64,000 nt of DNA, taken from positions 2,203,001 through 2,267,000 of the forward strand of contig CM065299.1 in assembly GCA_032871835.1 (NCBI GenBank). The letters run 5' to 3'. The translations under genes were made by a program, and so were the position numbers. This document shows, piece by piece, positions 22,815-33,649 of this stretch (the first letter of the stretch is position 1; every line of letters starts with the position of its first letter). Below the pieces are notes generated by a model, which saw nothing but the letters and a program-made list of their open reading frames with translations, was not told where the DNA came from and did no database searches. The DNA is from Dipteronia dyeriana. Its lineage: Eukaryota > Streptophyta > Magnoliopsida > Sapindales > Sapindaceae.

Positions 22815-23237
22815 AAGTCTTAGCAAGTTTGTTCATTTTTATTTTTCCACCATCAGTACTCCTACTTTAAAGTGATGTAAATCATGATGTCAAAAGCAAA
22901 GATACATATTTGTCTATCACATTCATCGTTCAAGAAAGTAGTACTTGTTCAAAACCAAGATATAAATCCAATGACATGCATGATGCCGCAGGTATTACTA
23001 TCAAGACACGGAGGTGGGCAGCAGAGTATATATGCCTACACATGGTGGTTACTTATTTTAACTTTTATATTTTGAGAAGATAAAATAAGTAACAAGGGGT
23101 ATTTTAGTCATTCTATGTCAAGATGGGAGTTGACCCAGGTCAACATAATGACACGGGATGTTAGTGCCATTTAAAACAAAAGTTTAATATGAATGCAATT
23201 ACACCTAAACTGGAGGGATGTTTGTTCAATTTACACT
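22815..23237. other. B2 3' flank
   Basis: No gene. It matches the flanks after B3 (34814) and B4 (42410): TCAAGACACGGAGG, CTACACATGGTGG, AGATAAAATAAGTAAC, then GTTGACCCAGGTCAACATAA leading into the GATCC-rich repeat. This junction is the module boundary. Confidence 0.55.
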
Positions 23238-23245
23238 TAGATCTA

Positions 23246-23939
23246 CAAGTATACGGCGGATCTGATCCATTAGATTTACAATGATCCAAGATCTGATCTG
23301 ATTGAATTGAAAAAATTATAATCTTATTCGATCCAATCTTAAAATGGAATCCGATTCAATTATAATTAGATTTGATTTTGTATGATCCAATTGTAAAATA
23401 CTTAAATCTAAGTCGAGCTGATCTAATGAATCAGATTCATATGAAACAATTCTTAATATATAATTTGTTAAAAAAATTCTAAAATTAACAAAGTAAATAA
23501 TTAACTCATAAGGTATTTCAAATAAAATTTACAAACTAATAGTACATCTAAAAGCAATACATAATTTTACACTTTAAAGTTTAAAAAATCTAACAAATTA
23601 ATAACTTTAAACATAAGTTTTAAACACAAACATAAATAAAATCATTCAATAATTTGAAATAAAAATATACACATTTATCATAATAAAATACAATAGCACT
23701 CTAAATCTACTCAATGTTCATATGCACAAGACAAAATAAATTGGTCCAATATAAATTAAGCCCTACATCATGGCAAATTCGGCTGCTTTCACACATTTTA
23801 ATATAAAAATCCAATATCCAATCCGATCTGATCCGATATAATCCAATCATATCCTTAAATCTGATTCAATCCAATGGATTATGCCGGGTTTAATGAATCC
23901 TAGTGGATTGGATTGGATCGGATCATGTGCACTCCTACT
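23246..23939. repeat. GATCC-rich hAT-like repeat, copy 3 (module U3)
   Basis: Flanked by TAGATCTA (23238-23245) and TGGATCTA (23940-23947, one change). No MITE insertion. It is the closest match to copy 2, including the long AT-rich middle. Confidence 0.6.
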
Positions 23940-24497
23940 TGGATCTATTATAGTTATTATATTCATTAAAGAGTAGACATTTTCTTATTTTTGTGAGTAA
24001 ACATATATATATATATATATAATTCTTAGGTTTTACTTATTACTCTCAATTATTTTTATCTAATGAAACTGGCCACCCTTTTCTCACTTCTCTCCTCTCT
24101 ATGTTTTTTTTTTTTTTTTTGCATAGAGTATAATCTTATGGAAGAAAGTTAAATCACATTCATGTGTCTTGTATGGCATCGGAAAGTCTGATCGGAACCG
24201 CCTTCTTCCATTTTCTATCTCCTTCGTTATAGTATTTGGTTATCTTTTGTTTTCTCTAACTTGTTTACAAAATCGCATCCTATTTCGTGTTTTCATTTTC
24301 TAACGTCTGCATTGTGAGTTTGAGCCTTTGATGGAATATTAGAGCCATTATATTCATTAAGGGTAGAATCGACTTTTTCTCATTTTTACTTATAACCTTA
24401 ATATATATATTCTTTATTAGCCTTCACAGTTTTTAGTTTTCTCTCCTCTTTGGTTCTTTGATTTTGTATCGATTAAGTCACAGGATCAACGAGCACG
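23940..24497. other. C2 upstream region
   Basis: (AT)n at 24001-24020 and a run of about 17 T near 24104. The sequence shares blocks with the C1, D and C3 upstream regions (TTATGGAAGAAAGTTAAATC, TAGTATTTGGTTATC). It ends TTAAGTCACAG followed by GATCAACGAGCACG and the ATG. The CACAG is a good candidate 3' splice site of a 5'-UTR intron, as in C4. Confidence 0.4.
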
Positions 24498-25643
24498 ATG
24501 GAGTGTCTTCCGCGAGAGATGATCCTCGACATACTATCAAGGCTGCCTGTGTCATCTTTACTGCAATCCAAGTTTGTATGCAAAGCGTGGCACAATTTAG
24601 TCCAAGACCCTCTTCTTGTTAGTATGCATTTCTCCCGTGCATCTAGGAACGATCCATGTCTCATCTTACATAGTGATTCTCCCATCCCAAACCAGCTTTA
24701 CTCACTAGAGCTCTCAGATGTTATCAAAGATGATATGAGGGTCAAAAAAATCTGCGATCCTGTGTTGCCACAATTCAACGTGGTAGGGTCATGTAAAGGC
24801 TTGTTATGCTTATGTGATTCGTCCGAAGAAAACTTACTCTATGTATACAATCCCTTTTCCAGGGACTACACAATGCTGCCCAAATACCAAGAGGTACTTA
24901 ATCAAAGTACAGTGTACGGATTTGGTTTCAATCAGACAACAAACAAGTTCAAGGTGATTCGGGCAGTTAATCCGAGTCGTCTATGTGCACTTCACAGGCA
25001 TAAAATTGGACTCTTGTCTTTTCAAGCGGAGGTTCAAATTCTCACTGTAGGCAGCCCTGCCTGGAGAGCTCTTGGGAAACTACCTTATCGTCAAATTTAT
25101 CAAGGACCATCACAGGTTCTGGTCTGTGGAAGAATTCATTGGACTGCTTCGTCGGGATCAGATTGCTTGATAATCTCCTTTGATTTTAAAGATGAGCAAT
25201 TCCGGGAAGTTCAAAAGCCTGATTGTGGTGACTGGCCTACTATGGATCTAGTGGATTTTGGAGGTTGCCTTGCCGCAGTCTCTATAGGTTATAGCAACTT
25301 TGAGATATGGATTATGAAGGAATATGATGTGAAGGAATCCTGGATCAAGGATTTCAACATTGGAAATCATGTGCCAAGAAGCTTAGAAGAAGCTGATTCA
25401 AATTCAGCTAAACCCTTTTGTAATTCAAAATTAGACCAAAATAGCTCAACTGATCGTGTTGTAGGCCTTCTGAAAAACGGTAAGCTCTTGCTAGAGTACA
25501 AATGCAGAGCTCTGGTTACTTATGATCCGAAAGATGGGACATTTAAGGACCTAACCTTTCCAGGAATGCCATATTGGTTTGAAGTTGTTGTTCATGAGGG
25601 TAGCCTCAATTGGATTGACCCTCTCCTCATTAATGATACATAA
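24498..25643 (+). CDS. F-box protein C2
   Basis: 381 residues, intact. The F-box is at 1-44 (MECLPREMILDILSRLPV, then FVCKAWHNLVQDPLL). The FBA-type domain has LPQFNVVGSCKGLLCL, YNPFSRDYTMLPK, YGFGFNQTTNKFKV, AEVQILTVGSPAWRALG, SFDFKDEQFREVQKPDCG, IWIMKEYDVKESWIKDFN and LLEYKCRALVTYDPKDG. The loop before AEVQIL (NPSRLCALHRHKIGLLSFQ) is unlike that of A or B types. Predicted SCF substrate receptor, target unknown. The start is fixed by the CACGATGGAG context shared by all B and C copies. Nearly identical over its last 150 residues to C4, which lies 31 kb away. Confidence 0.9.
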   Translation: MECLPREMILDILSRLPVSSLLQSKFVCKAWHNLVQDPLLVSMHFSRASRNDPCLILHSDSPIPNQLYSLELSDVIKDDMRVKKICDPVLPQFNVVGSCKGLLCLCDSSEENLLYVYNPFSRDYTMLPKYQEVLNQSTVYGFGFNQTTNKFKVIRAVNPSRLCALHRHKIGLLSFQAEVQILTVGSPAWRALGKLPYRQIYQGPSQVLVCGRIHWTASSGSDCLIISFDFKDEQFREVQKPDCGDWPTMDLVDFGGCLAAVSIGYSNFEIWIMKEYDVKESWIKDFNIGNHVPRSLEEADSNSAKPFCNSKLDQNSSTDRVVGLLKNGKLLLEYKCRALVTYDPKDGTFKDLTFPGMPYWFEVVVHEGSLNWIDPLLINDT

Positions 25644-26306
25644 AAGTCTCAGCCAGTTTGCTCCTTTGTATTTCTGTCTAATGTTCATTTTCGCATTTCC
25701 GCAGTCAACTTCTACTTGTAAATGCAGTGTTTGCAAAACTATATGAATTCTGTGAAATCCAGTTTTTTACATTCTTCCTGTAATTGTAGCTCTGTTACCT
25801 ATTGTCAAATAAAAGAATTTCACTGCATATTTCGGTTCCATTTGAAGTTTGAGTAGTACTATAACTTTCCCATAAACCCATAAAAGTTTCCGATTTACAG
25901 TTCCATTGATTTTCTAGTATGCGTGTGTTATACAATAAGATATTGTAATACATTTTTTTTAATCTACATCAAAACTTCAACAAGGGATTGCAATTTTATA
26001 CCTTGCATTTGTACCTAATTGAACAGATTCATATTTGTCTCATATGACATTATTGTGAGCCACAAGATAAATCAAACAATTCTTTATCCCTAAATGAAAG
26101 ACAAAACAAAAAAATTCCGTTTCTCTTTAGATTTCTTTTTTCTAAATTTCAATAACATCAGAGAGTCCCTTTTTGTTTGTTTTCATCCTCACTTCCATTT
26201 TAAGTCTTGTCTCTTCTACTCTGATCTACCTGGTTCAATTCTCATTTTGCTAAAAAAAGGTCACAGAAGACGAAGCATCATGCTTGAGAAACATAGATCA
26301 ACAAAC
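25644..26306. other. C2-A3 spacer
   Basis: Non-coding and homologous to 18805-19522. It carries the C 3' flank and the A upstream region. The reading frame happens to stay open from 26094 into A3, but the extra residues are not conserved in A1 or A2, so the start at 26307 is preferred. Confidence 0.55.
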
Positions 26307-27390
26307 ATGATGGAGTATCTTCCGCGTCAGATTGTCCTTGACATACTATCAAGGCTGTCTGTGACATCTTTACTGCAATTCAAGCTTGTATGCAAAGCCT
26401 GGCACAATTTAGCCCAAGACCCTCTTCTTGTTAGTATGCATTTTTACCATGCACCTGAGAATGATCCATGTCTCATCATACACTGTGACCATCCCATTCG
26501 AAACCAGCTATACTCTCTCGAGCTCTCAGATCCTGAAAATAATCAAAGGGTGAATAAACTCTGCGTGCCTATGTTTCCTGAGTTTCATATAAAAGGATCA
26601 TGTAAGGGCTTGTTATGCTTATGTGACTCATCAACAAGAGACTCACTCTATGCATATAATCCTTTTACCAGGAACTACATAGAGCTGCCAAAATCCATAG
26701 ATGAGACATTGTACAATCTCAGTTTGGTATACGGATTTGGGTTCACTCAGACAACAAAGGAGTACAAGGTTGTCAAGGTTGTCTATTGGAGGATTCGACC
26801 TAGATATTCGTTACAATCAGAGGTTCAGGTTTTCACTCTAGGAAAGCCTTCCTGGAGAAGTATTGGCAAAATACCTCACTATCTTTATGATCAAGGGCCA
26901 TCACAGGTTTTAGTGAATGGAAGACTTCGCTGAACTACTTGGCCACGAAAGTATCGTGTAGGTTGCTTGCTCATCTCCTTTGACCTAGAGGATGAGCAAT
27001 TTCGAGAAGTTCCAAAACCTGATTCTGGTGGCTTAGAGAGGCTTAATTTTGATGTGGTGGAATTAGGAGGTTGCCTTGCTGGGGTTCTCCATTTACATTA
27101 CGGGCGGTTGGAAATTTGGGTTATGAAGGAATATGATTTGAAGGAGTCTTGGATCAAGGAATTCAGTGTTGCAATTCATGTACCAAGAGGACTGGAACAT
27201 GCAGATAGGAATTCAGAACCCTTTAGGGATTCAAAGTTCTATCGAAAAAGCTCATTCGTTCGTGTCTTAGGTCTTCTGAAAAACGGTGAGGTCTTGCTAG
27301 AGTTCAAATGTAGAGCCCTAGTTACTTATGATCATAAAGATGGGACATTTAATGATCTAACCTCTCCTGGAATGCCATATTGGCTTGAAG

Positions 27391-28206
27391 TGTTATATAT
27401 ATGTATGTTTTCATTAAGGGTAGTTTAGTCTTTTTATTAGTTATTAGATTTTTTAGGTTTTCTTTGTTTTATAAAGACAGCAGTTGCTTGTCACTCTGCC
27501 CAGCTCCTGGAAGATTCTAGAGACCTCTCCACAATTCCAACATTGGTCAAGCTTCTGGAAGTCTCTAGCAACACAATCATCTCTACACCATTCTTGTACT
27601 TATCTAGATAGGTATAGAATAATCTAGAACCTTGTAAAGACATGTAAATACATGTAGAGTATTCTAGTTAGGTGTAGAATATTCTGGAGACTTAATCTCC
27701 ACTATTAGACTAGATTAGTCTAGAACATTCCTTAAGGTGGTGGCTTACCTATAAATAGTCAACCCCTCTCATTTGTAAACCATCCTAGAATTCTTACATT
27801 AATACAACTCTTCCTTTGAGAGTATTTGTGAGCATTCTAGTGATCCAGAGCATCGTGGTCTTCCTTCGTAAGTCCCACCGATCCTCTGTCTCCGGGCTTT
27901 CCCATTTCAACCCTCTCCCGACTCTCCCCACTCTAAATCGCTTCCGCATCTTCACACTTGGCAACGTTCGTCCAAGAACTTGCCCGAGTGTCCCTCTTAC
28001 AGGCTTACTTAGCAACATTCTCACAGAATTTACCTAAATGCCGCACGGCTGTGCCTAGCTGAAATTCTCACCCCGTGACATGCTGCTCTTTTCAAGTGTA
28101 CAATAACGTTAGATAACTCCTAAATACACAGAGATGTTTTCATCACAAGATTATGCTGTTTTGTTTGGTTCTTTTGACAACAGAGGATTCTACCGATTTA
28201 TTTTCA
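27391..28206 (+). repeat. 5' LTR of the Copia element
   Basis: Left arm 27391-27488 and right arm 28081-28206 match the 238-bp 3' LTR. The middle 27489-28080 is a separate nested element. Confidence 0.85.
27489..28080 (+). mobile_element. Solo LTR nested in the Copia 5' LTR
   Basis: 592 bp beginning TGTCACTCTGCC and ending CACCCCGTGACA, so the ends are inverted TGTCAC/GTGACA. It is flanked by TGCT on both sides (27485-27488 and 28081-28084). The 3' LTR shows the empty site (GCAGTTGCTGCTC). It contains a TATA box CTATAAATAG (27750-27759) and downstream leader-like sequence. No coding domain, hence a solo LTR of another family. Confidence 0.75.
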
Positions 28207-28223
28207 TGGTATCAGAGTATGGT
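28207..28223 (+). other. Primer-binding site of the Copia element
   Basis: TGGTATCAGAGTATGG directly after the 5' LTR; its first 11 bases fit the initiator-Met tRNA 3' end, usual in Copia elements. Confidence 0.75.
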
Positions 28224-28371
28224 TTGATAAGCTGCTGCGTTTGACTCCGATTGGTGAGATTATTTTTGTTTTATTGATGCACACTGGCTGCTGTGTTTAT
28301 TTTACTTTGATTTCAGAGATTGGTTTTTGTTTGGCGACCTTGAACGTTTGATTGCACTCGATATGGATTAG

Positions 28372-30192
28372 TTGGATATGAAAGCGATTACTGTTCGTCT
28401 TAATGGTGCAAATTACTCATATTGGAAATTTACGATGAAGAATTTTTTGATTGGAAAAGATTTGTGGGATATCGTAGACGGAACAACTACAAAACCTGAT
28501 TCGGAAGAAACTGATTATCCAAAACTCAGTAAAATATGGTTTTTGGGTAATGCCAAAATACTGACATGGATAAATAATTCTGTGGAAAATTCTATTGGTG
28601 TGCAGCTCATGAAGTTTGATTTGGCGAAAGATGCTTGGGATTATTTGGGAGGATTGTTTAAACAATCAAATTTTGCTCGTAGATACCAACTTGAGATGGA
28701 TATTAGGGCTGCCAAGCAAGGTGAACGCTCAATTCAAGAAATTTTTTCTTGTATGACTGAGATATAGGATCAACTTGCATTGATGGATCCAAAAGAATGT
28801 ACAAGTCTCCTTGCCTATCAGAAGTTATGTGAAGAACGAAAATTGGTGGAGTTTCGTATGGCTCTTAGAGAAGATTTTGAAGTTGTTCGAGGTTCTATGA
28901 TTCATCGAAATCCTTTGCCAAATCTTTCTTCAGTTATATCTGAGTTACTTGCTGAGGAAACTCGTTTCAAGACAATGACTGGAATTTCAGAATCATGGAA
29001 GAAAGTTGTTCCTGCCCAAGTGTTTGTTGCAAGTAATAATAAGGGAGGGAATTCGATTACTGAAAAATCAAAATTTCGCACACCTATAGATGAATGTTCT
29101 TACTGTCATAGTAAAGGCCACTGGAAAAAGGATTGTCCTTCTATACCACACAAAGCACAAGATTTTAATGAAAGGCAAGCACAAAGGGGGCATTCTCAAG
29201 GTGGGCAGTCACAATATCCTAATCGTTTTTCACATTCTCAGTCTCGTGTACCACGACCACCAACTACCAATACTTCTTCGGAATCAAAGCATGCAGCTAT
29301 GTCTTCTGCTCCCTCTGGTAATGATAGCTCTTCCGATTTGTCATCTCTTGTTGCAGCAGAGGTTTCTCAAATTTTAGGCATCTCTTCAGCATCTAGTGCA
29401 TCACTTGTCTCTAGTACAGGTTTGTCTCTCAATACTAGTTCTGATACTCTCACTAAATGGATTCTTGATTCTGATGCTTCACATCATATGACTCCACATA
29501 TATCACTCTTGCACAATACTTTTTCACCATCATCGACCACTAATATTCAAGTTGCGAACGGTTCTTATGTACCACTTAAGTGCATAGGAATTGTTTCACA
29601 ACCTACATGGACAATATCTGATGTTTATCATGTACCAAATCTTTCTGTAAATCTTTTGTCCATTGGAAAATTAATTGATCTTGGTCTTACTGTTTCATTT
29701 TCTTCTAATCATTGTTTTGTACAGGATCGCACATCCAAGAAGCAGATTGGGACAGGCCATAGAGAGGGTGGACTTTATTTGCTTGATTCATTGCATTTAC
29801 CTGCAGCTCAATCTACTGCAACATTATCCTATGAATCTTCTTTACAAAATTTGATGTCTAAGTCTAGTTTGTTTCATTTATGGCATTCTCGCTTGGGTCA
29901 TGTTTCTAGTTCTCGTCTTCAATATATGATTCGTAAGAAAATGTTGAACTCGTCAATAAAGGTTAATGATAATTCTGATTGTGTTGGTTGTCGTTTGGGA
30001 AAACAATGTAGTTTGCCGTTTAATGTTAGTGATTCTCTTACTTATGCTCCTTTTCAACTTATTCACTCTGATGTTTGGGGAAAGGCACCAGTTTCCACAA
30101 AGGGTGGTGCCCAATATTATGTTGACTACTTCTTTCTGCATCTATCCCTTCAACATTTTGGGGAGAGGCTATTCACACAGCTGCATATTTGA
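28372..30192 (+). pseudogene. Copia gag-protease-integrase remnant
   Basis: 28372-28767 is the gag N-terminus (LNGANYSYWKFTMKNFLIGK, LWDIVDG). A TAG at 28765-28767 interrupts it. From 28780 the frame continues with the rest of gag, then a CCHC zinc knuckle CSYCHSKGHWKKDC (about 29095-29136), then the protease site, where the usual DSGAS reads DSDAS (WILDSDASHHMT). Next come the pre-integrase HLWHSRLGHVSSSRL and the integrase N-terminus (HSDVWGKAPVSTKGG). About 30120 the core, including the catalytic DDE residues, is deleted and the frame is lost; the following bases already encode the late integrase segment AAYLINRIPS. The element is non-autonomous. Confidence 0.85.
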
Positions 30193-32360
30193 TCAATCGC
30201 ATTCCTTCTATAGTTTCGGGCGGTGTATCACCTTATAAACGATTATATGGTCTTTCTCCAAATTATGATTTTCTTCGTGTCTTAGGATGTGAATGTTTTG
30301 TTTTGTTACCTAAGACAAAGTGCACAAAATTGTTTGCTAGATCTTCGTTATGTGTTTTCATAGGATGGTATTGGGCAAAAAGGGTATCGTTGTTATCATC
30401 CAGGTTCAGGTCGGTTGTTTGTTTCTCGTCATGTAGTTTTTCTAGAACATATACCATATTAGATTCCCAAATCCTCACCCATGTATGATAAAACAGAATT
30501 GATCCATATTGACCTGTTTACGGCTGATGAACCCAATGATGATGTTTCCTCAACCACTAGTAATATTGATTCTCATCATCCTATTATCCGTCAGTATTCT
30601 CGTAGGACTTTGCAACAATCAGCTTCTGATGATCCACCTTCTGATGGCTCAATCTCAACTCATTCTTTGGATGTCGCAGATCCAGTGCCAACCACTCCTC
30701 GATATCCCACTCGTATTAGGCAAGCACCTAATAGGTACAATCCTCTTTCAAATTTTTATTCTACAAGTTATGTTACCTTTTTTACTAACATCCATTCTTT
30801 GGTGGAGCCTAAGTCGTATAAAGATGCTATGTTAGATCCAAATTGGAGATTGGCCATAGAAGAATAGCTTACTGCTCTTCAAAAGCAGACACTTGGGAGC
30901 CGATATCATTGCCCACAAGTAAGCATATGATTGGTTGTAAATGGGTTTTCAAAATAAAAACTCGTTCAGATGGCAGTTTGGAGAGATACAAGGCACGTTT
31001 GGTCGCTAAAGGATACTCACAAGAACACATAATAGATTATGATGAGACTTTTGCCCCTGTAGCCCAGATGAAAACTGTACAGGCCCTTATTTCCATTGCT
31101 TCTGTTCGTACGTGGCATTTGTATCAGATGGATGTCAAAAATGTCTTTTTGAATGCTGATTTGGCTGAAGATGTTTACATGTGTCCTCCACCTGGGTTAC
31201 CCCACCAACCTGGTTAGGTTTGTAAGTTATGACGTGCTCTTTATGGGTTAAAACAGGCACTAAGAGCCTGGTTTGAGAAATTTAGCTCTGCTTTACTTCG
31301 TCCTTCTTGGATTTTATTGTTCAGATAATTATTTTGCCATGTTTTTTAGATGGAGTGCCAATGGTTGCATTATTTTATTGTTGTATGTTGATGGTATGAT
31401 AATCACCGGTGATGATGAGCAGGGTATTTGTGATCTTAAGCAACAACTTCACACAAACTTTGAGATGAAAGATTTGGGGTATTTGCGTTATGTTCATGGT
31501 ATTGAAGTTGCTTACTCTCCCAAAGGCTATATTCTTTCCCAGTCAAAATATGTTGTTGATGTCATTGCTCGAGCAGGTTTATCAGATTCTCGTCTGGTTG
31601 ATACTCCCATTGAGTTAAATCATAAAAATATGTTGTTGATGCCATTGCTCGAGCAGGTTTATCAGATTCTCGTCTGGTTGATACTCCCATTGAGTTAAAT
31701 CATAAACTTTGTCCTGATGATGGTGAACTTTTAACGGATTCTACACGATATAGAAAAGTGGTTGGTTCTCTTGTCTATCTCACTACCACAAGACCTGACA
31801 TCGTGTATGCAATTCATATTGTAAGTCAATTTGCATCAGCTCCTCGAACAACTCATTGGACTGCTGTTATACATTGAGATATTTGCAAAGCACACTCCAT
31901 CATGGTTTATTGTTGTCTTTTTCATCTGATCTTTCTCTTCGTGCGTATTCTGATGTTGATTGGGTTGGGGATCCTTCAGATAGAAAGTCTACCACCGGTT
32001 ATTGTATTTTTTGGGTGATTCTTCGCTTTCTTGGAAGAGTAAGAAACAATCGGTTGTTGCTAGATCATCGGTTGAGGCTGAATATCAAGCTATGGCTACT
32101 ACTGCTGCTGAAATTATTTGGTTTCATCGACTTCTAGATGAGCTTGGTGTCCCTCAAACTGGTTCTACTCCGATGTATTACGATAATAAAAGTGCTATAC
32201 AAATTGCCAAGAATCCGGTTTTTCACGAACGCACTAAACATATTGAGATTGATTGTCACTTCGTATATAATCACTACTTGGGAGGCTCTATTTCTCTTCC
32301 TCACAACTTGCAGATTTCTTCACCAAATCTCTTACCATTACTCGATTTCGTCATCTTTTG
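30170..32360 (+). pseudogene. Copia integrase tail, reverse transcriptase and RNase H remnant
   Basis: 30189-30320 holds LINRIPS...PYKRLYGLSPNYDFLRVLGC, the integrase tail. RT begins near 30840 (a TAG at 30867 breaks the EELTALQ motif) with IGCKWVFKIKTRSDGSLERY, KARLVAKGYSQ, DYDETFAPVAQMKTVQAL and QMDVKNVFLNADL. The catalytic YVDD motif reads YVDG (LLLYVDGMIIT, 31378-31410). A stop follows PGLPHQPG at 31217. An 80-bp tandem duplication at 31545-31704 shifts the frame. RNase H is recognisable as DVDWVGDPSDRKSTTGYC, SWKSKKQSVVARSSVEAEYQ and YDNKSAIQIAKNPVFHERTK. Clearly dead. Confidence 0.85.
31545..31704. repeat. 80-bp tandem duplication in RT
   Basis: 31545-31624 is repeated as 31625-31704 with a single T-to-C difference noticed (GTCATTGC against GCCATTGC). 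80 is not a multiple of 3, so it breaks the frame. Confidence 0.85.
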
Positions 32361-32404
32361 AGCAAACTTTCAATGATTCTCCCATTCTTAAGTTTGATAA
32401 AGGG

Positions 32405-32642
32405 TGTTAATATATATATATATATATGTATCTGTATATTTTCATTAAGGGTAGTTTAGTCTTTTTGTTAGTTATTAGATTTTTTAGGTTTTCTTTGTTT
32501 TATAAAGACCGCAGTTGCTGCTCTTTTCAAGTGTACAATAACGTTAGATAACTCCTAAATACACAGAGATGTTTTCATCACAAGATTATGCTGTTTTTGT
32601 TTGGTTCTCTTGACAACAGAGGATTCTACTGATTTATTTTCA
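32405..32642 (+). repeat. 3' LTR of the Copia element
   Basis: 238 bp, TGTTAATATATATA...GATTTATTTTCA, preceded by a short purine stretch GATAAAGGG. It includes a (TA)n run longer than in the 5' LTR. Confidence 0.85.
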
Positions 32643-32697
32643 TGAAGCAGTTGTTCACGAAGGTAGCATCCATTGGATTGACACTCTCACTGGCTAG

Positions 32698-33649
32698 TGA
32701 TACATAAAATGCAAACGATTTTATTGGAAGAACAAATCTTGGAATTCGATATTGGAAATCATGCACCAAGAAGATTTGAATTAGCAAACGTTGGTTAATA
32801 TAGGTTCATATAGATTTTGCAGAGCTGTGTGTAGAAAATTTGGATGTCCACTGTAAGTTGAATTTGTATATCTGAACCATTAATGGCAAACTCAAAAATA
32901 AATATAGTACGCCGACTAAGTATGTTTTTTTAAGTTCTCTGTGTGTATTCCTTGAATGAAGTAACGAAACACACCAATCATTAGTGACCGATTTCATATT
33001 GATTATGGAATTGTAAGCATTTTCAATAACACCGGGATGCAATCAACAGCCCCCAGATGACAAAATATCAAAACAGACTGATTTTTAAACAGAGAAGCCA
33101 TAGGCACAATCCAAAAAGGGTTTTCTATAAAATTCTATCTTGAGACAGCATTTCCAGAACAAACTAATTGGAATTGGACAAAATTTGTCTTGCACACATA
33201 TAGCACCGGCCTGTTTGTCTTTTGACGTAAATTACAATGTCAAATGCGAAGATACATATTTGTCTATTAGGAAATCCAACTTTTTTTCTTCGTTCAAAAC
33301 CAAGGATGCAACATCATTAATTTTAATTTAGTAATTAACGAGTCCATCAATCCAATGACTTGATGCTGGTTTATGCTCTATATCAGACAGGTCAAATAGA
33401 AGTCCAACAATTCCTTAGCTTAAATTAAGAATGACAACACGTTCCATAAGGATTATCAAATGGTGGATCCCAGAAAACAACATATTTTGTATTAATATAA
33501 TCTCATAAGAGTCCCAATTTGTCTGTTTTCAATCTTCATTTTTAGTTCAAGTGTTGTCCTCTCCTGAGGTCTCATTTTGAGAAAATTAACAAGCACAGGA
33601 GAAGAAGCACTAAGCTCAAAAAACATCTATAGTAAGATCAACAAGCACG
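32698..33649. other. A3-B3 spacer
   Basis: Non-coding. The first part shares an 11-bp deletion (relative to A2) with the D-B4 spacer. The part from about 33210 is virtually identical to the B2 and B4 upstream regions. TATA-like TATTAATATAATC at about 33491. Confidence 0.6.

Larger units (their letters stand above)
27391..32642 (+). mobile_element. Defective Ty1/Copia LTR retrotransposon in A3
   Basis: Bounded by a perfect 5-bp duplication TGAAG (27386-27390 and 32643-32647), with LTR ends TG...CA. The 5' LTR is 27391-28206 (inflated by a 592-bp insertion) and the 3' LTR 32405-32642 (238 bp). A primer-binding site TGGTATCAGAG follows at 28207. The internal order gag, zinc knuckle, protease, integrase, RT, RNase H is that of Copia. 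Coding is broken at many places, so it cannot move by itself. LTR differences after removing the insertion are few (roughly 5-8 substitutions plus length change in the TA run), so insertion is fairly recent. Confidence 0.9.
26307..32697 (+). pseudogene. F-box pseudogene A3, split by a Copia element
   Basis: ATGATGG start like A1. Intact up to about residue 208, then CATTGG (His-Trp) has become CGCTGA, a stop at 26931-26933. A 24-bp in-frame loss shortens the hypervariable loop (at about 26807), and one codon is missing near 27213. At 27390, within the PYWFE motif near the end, a 5.25-kb Copia element (27391-32642) is inserted. The last 18 codons plus TAG resume at 32643-32697, after a repeated TGAAG. 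The nonsense codon alone removes the C-terminal half of the FBA domain. Confidence 0.9.

Noticed and set aside
24473..24685. Minus-strand frames conserved opposite the F-box starts (also at 44668, 55320, 47659)
   Set aside because: They are exact antisense of conserved F-box codons and end where the sense homology ends. Conservation is explained by the sense genes.
26094..26306. N-terminal extension of A3 from 26094
   Set aside because: The extra 71 codons are upstream spacer that is not open in A1 or A2. The conserved ATGATGG at 26307 is the start.
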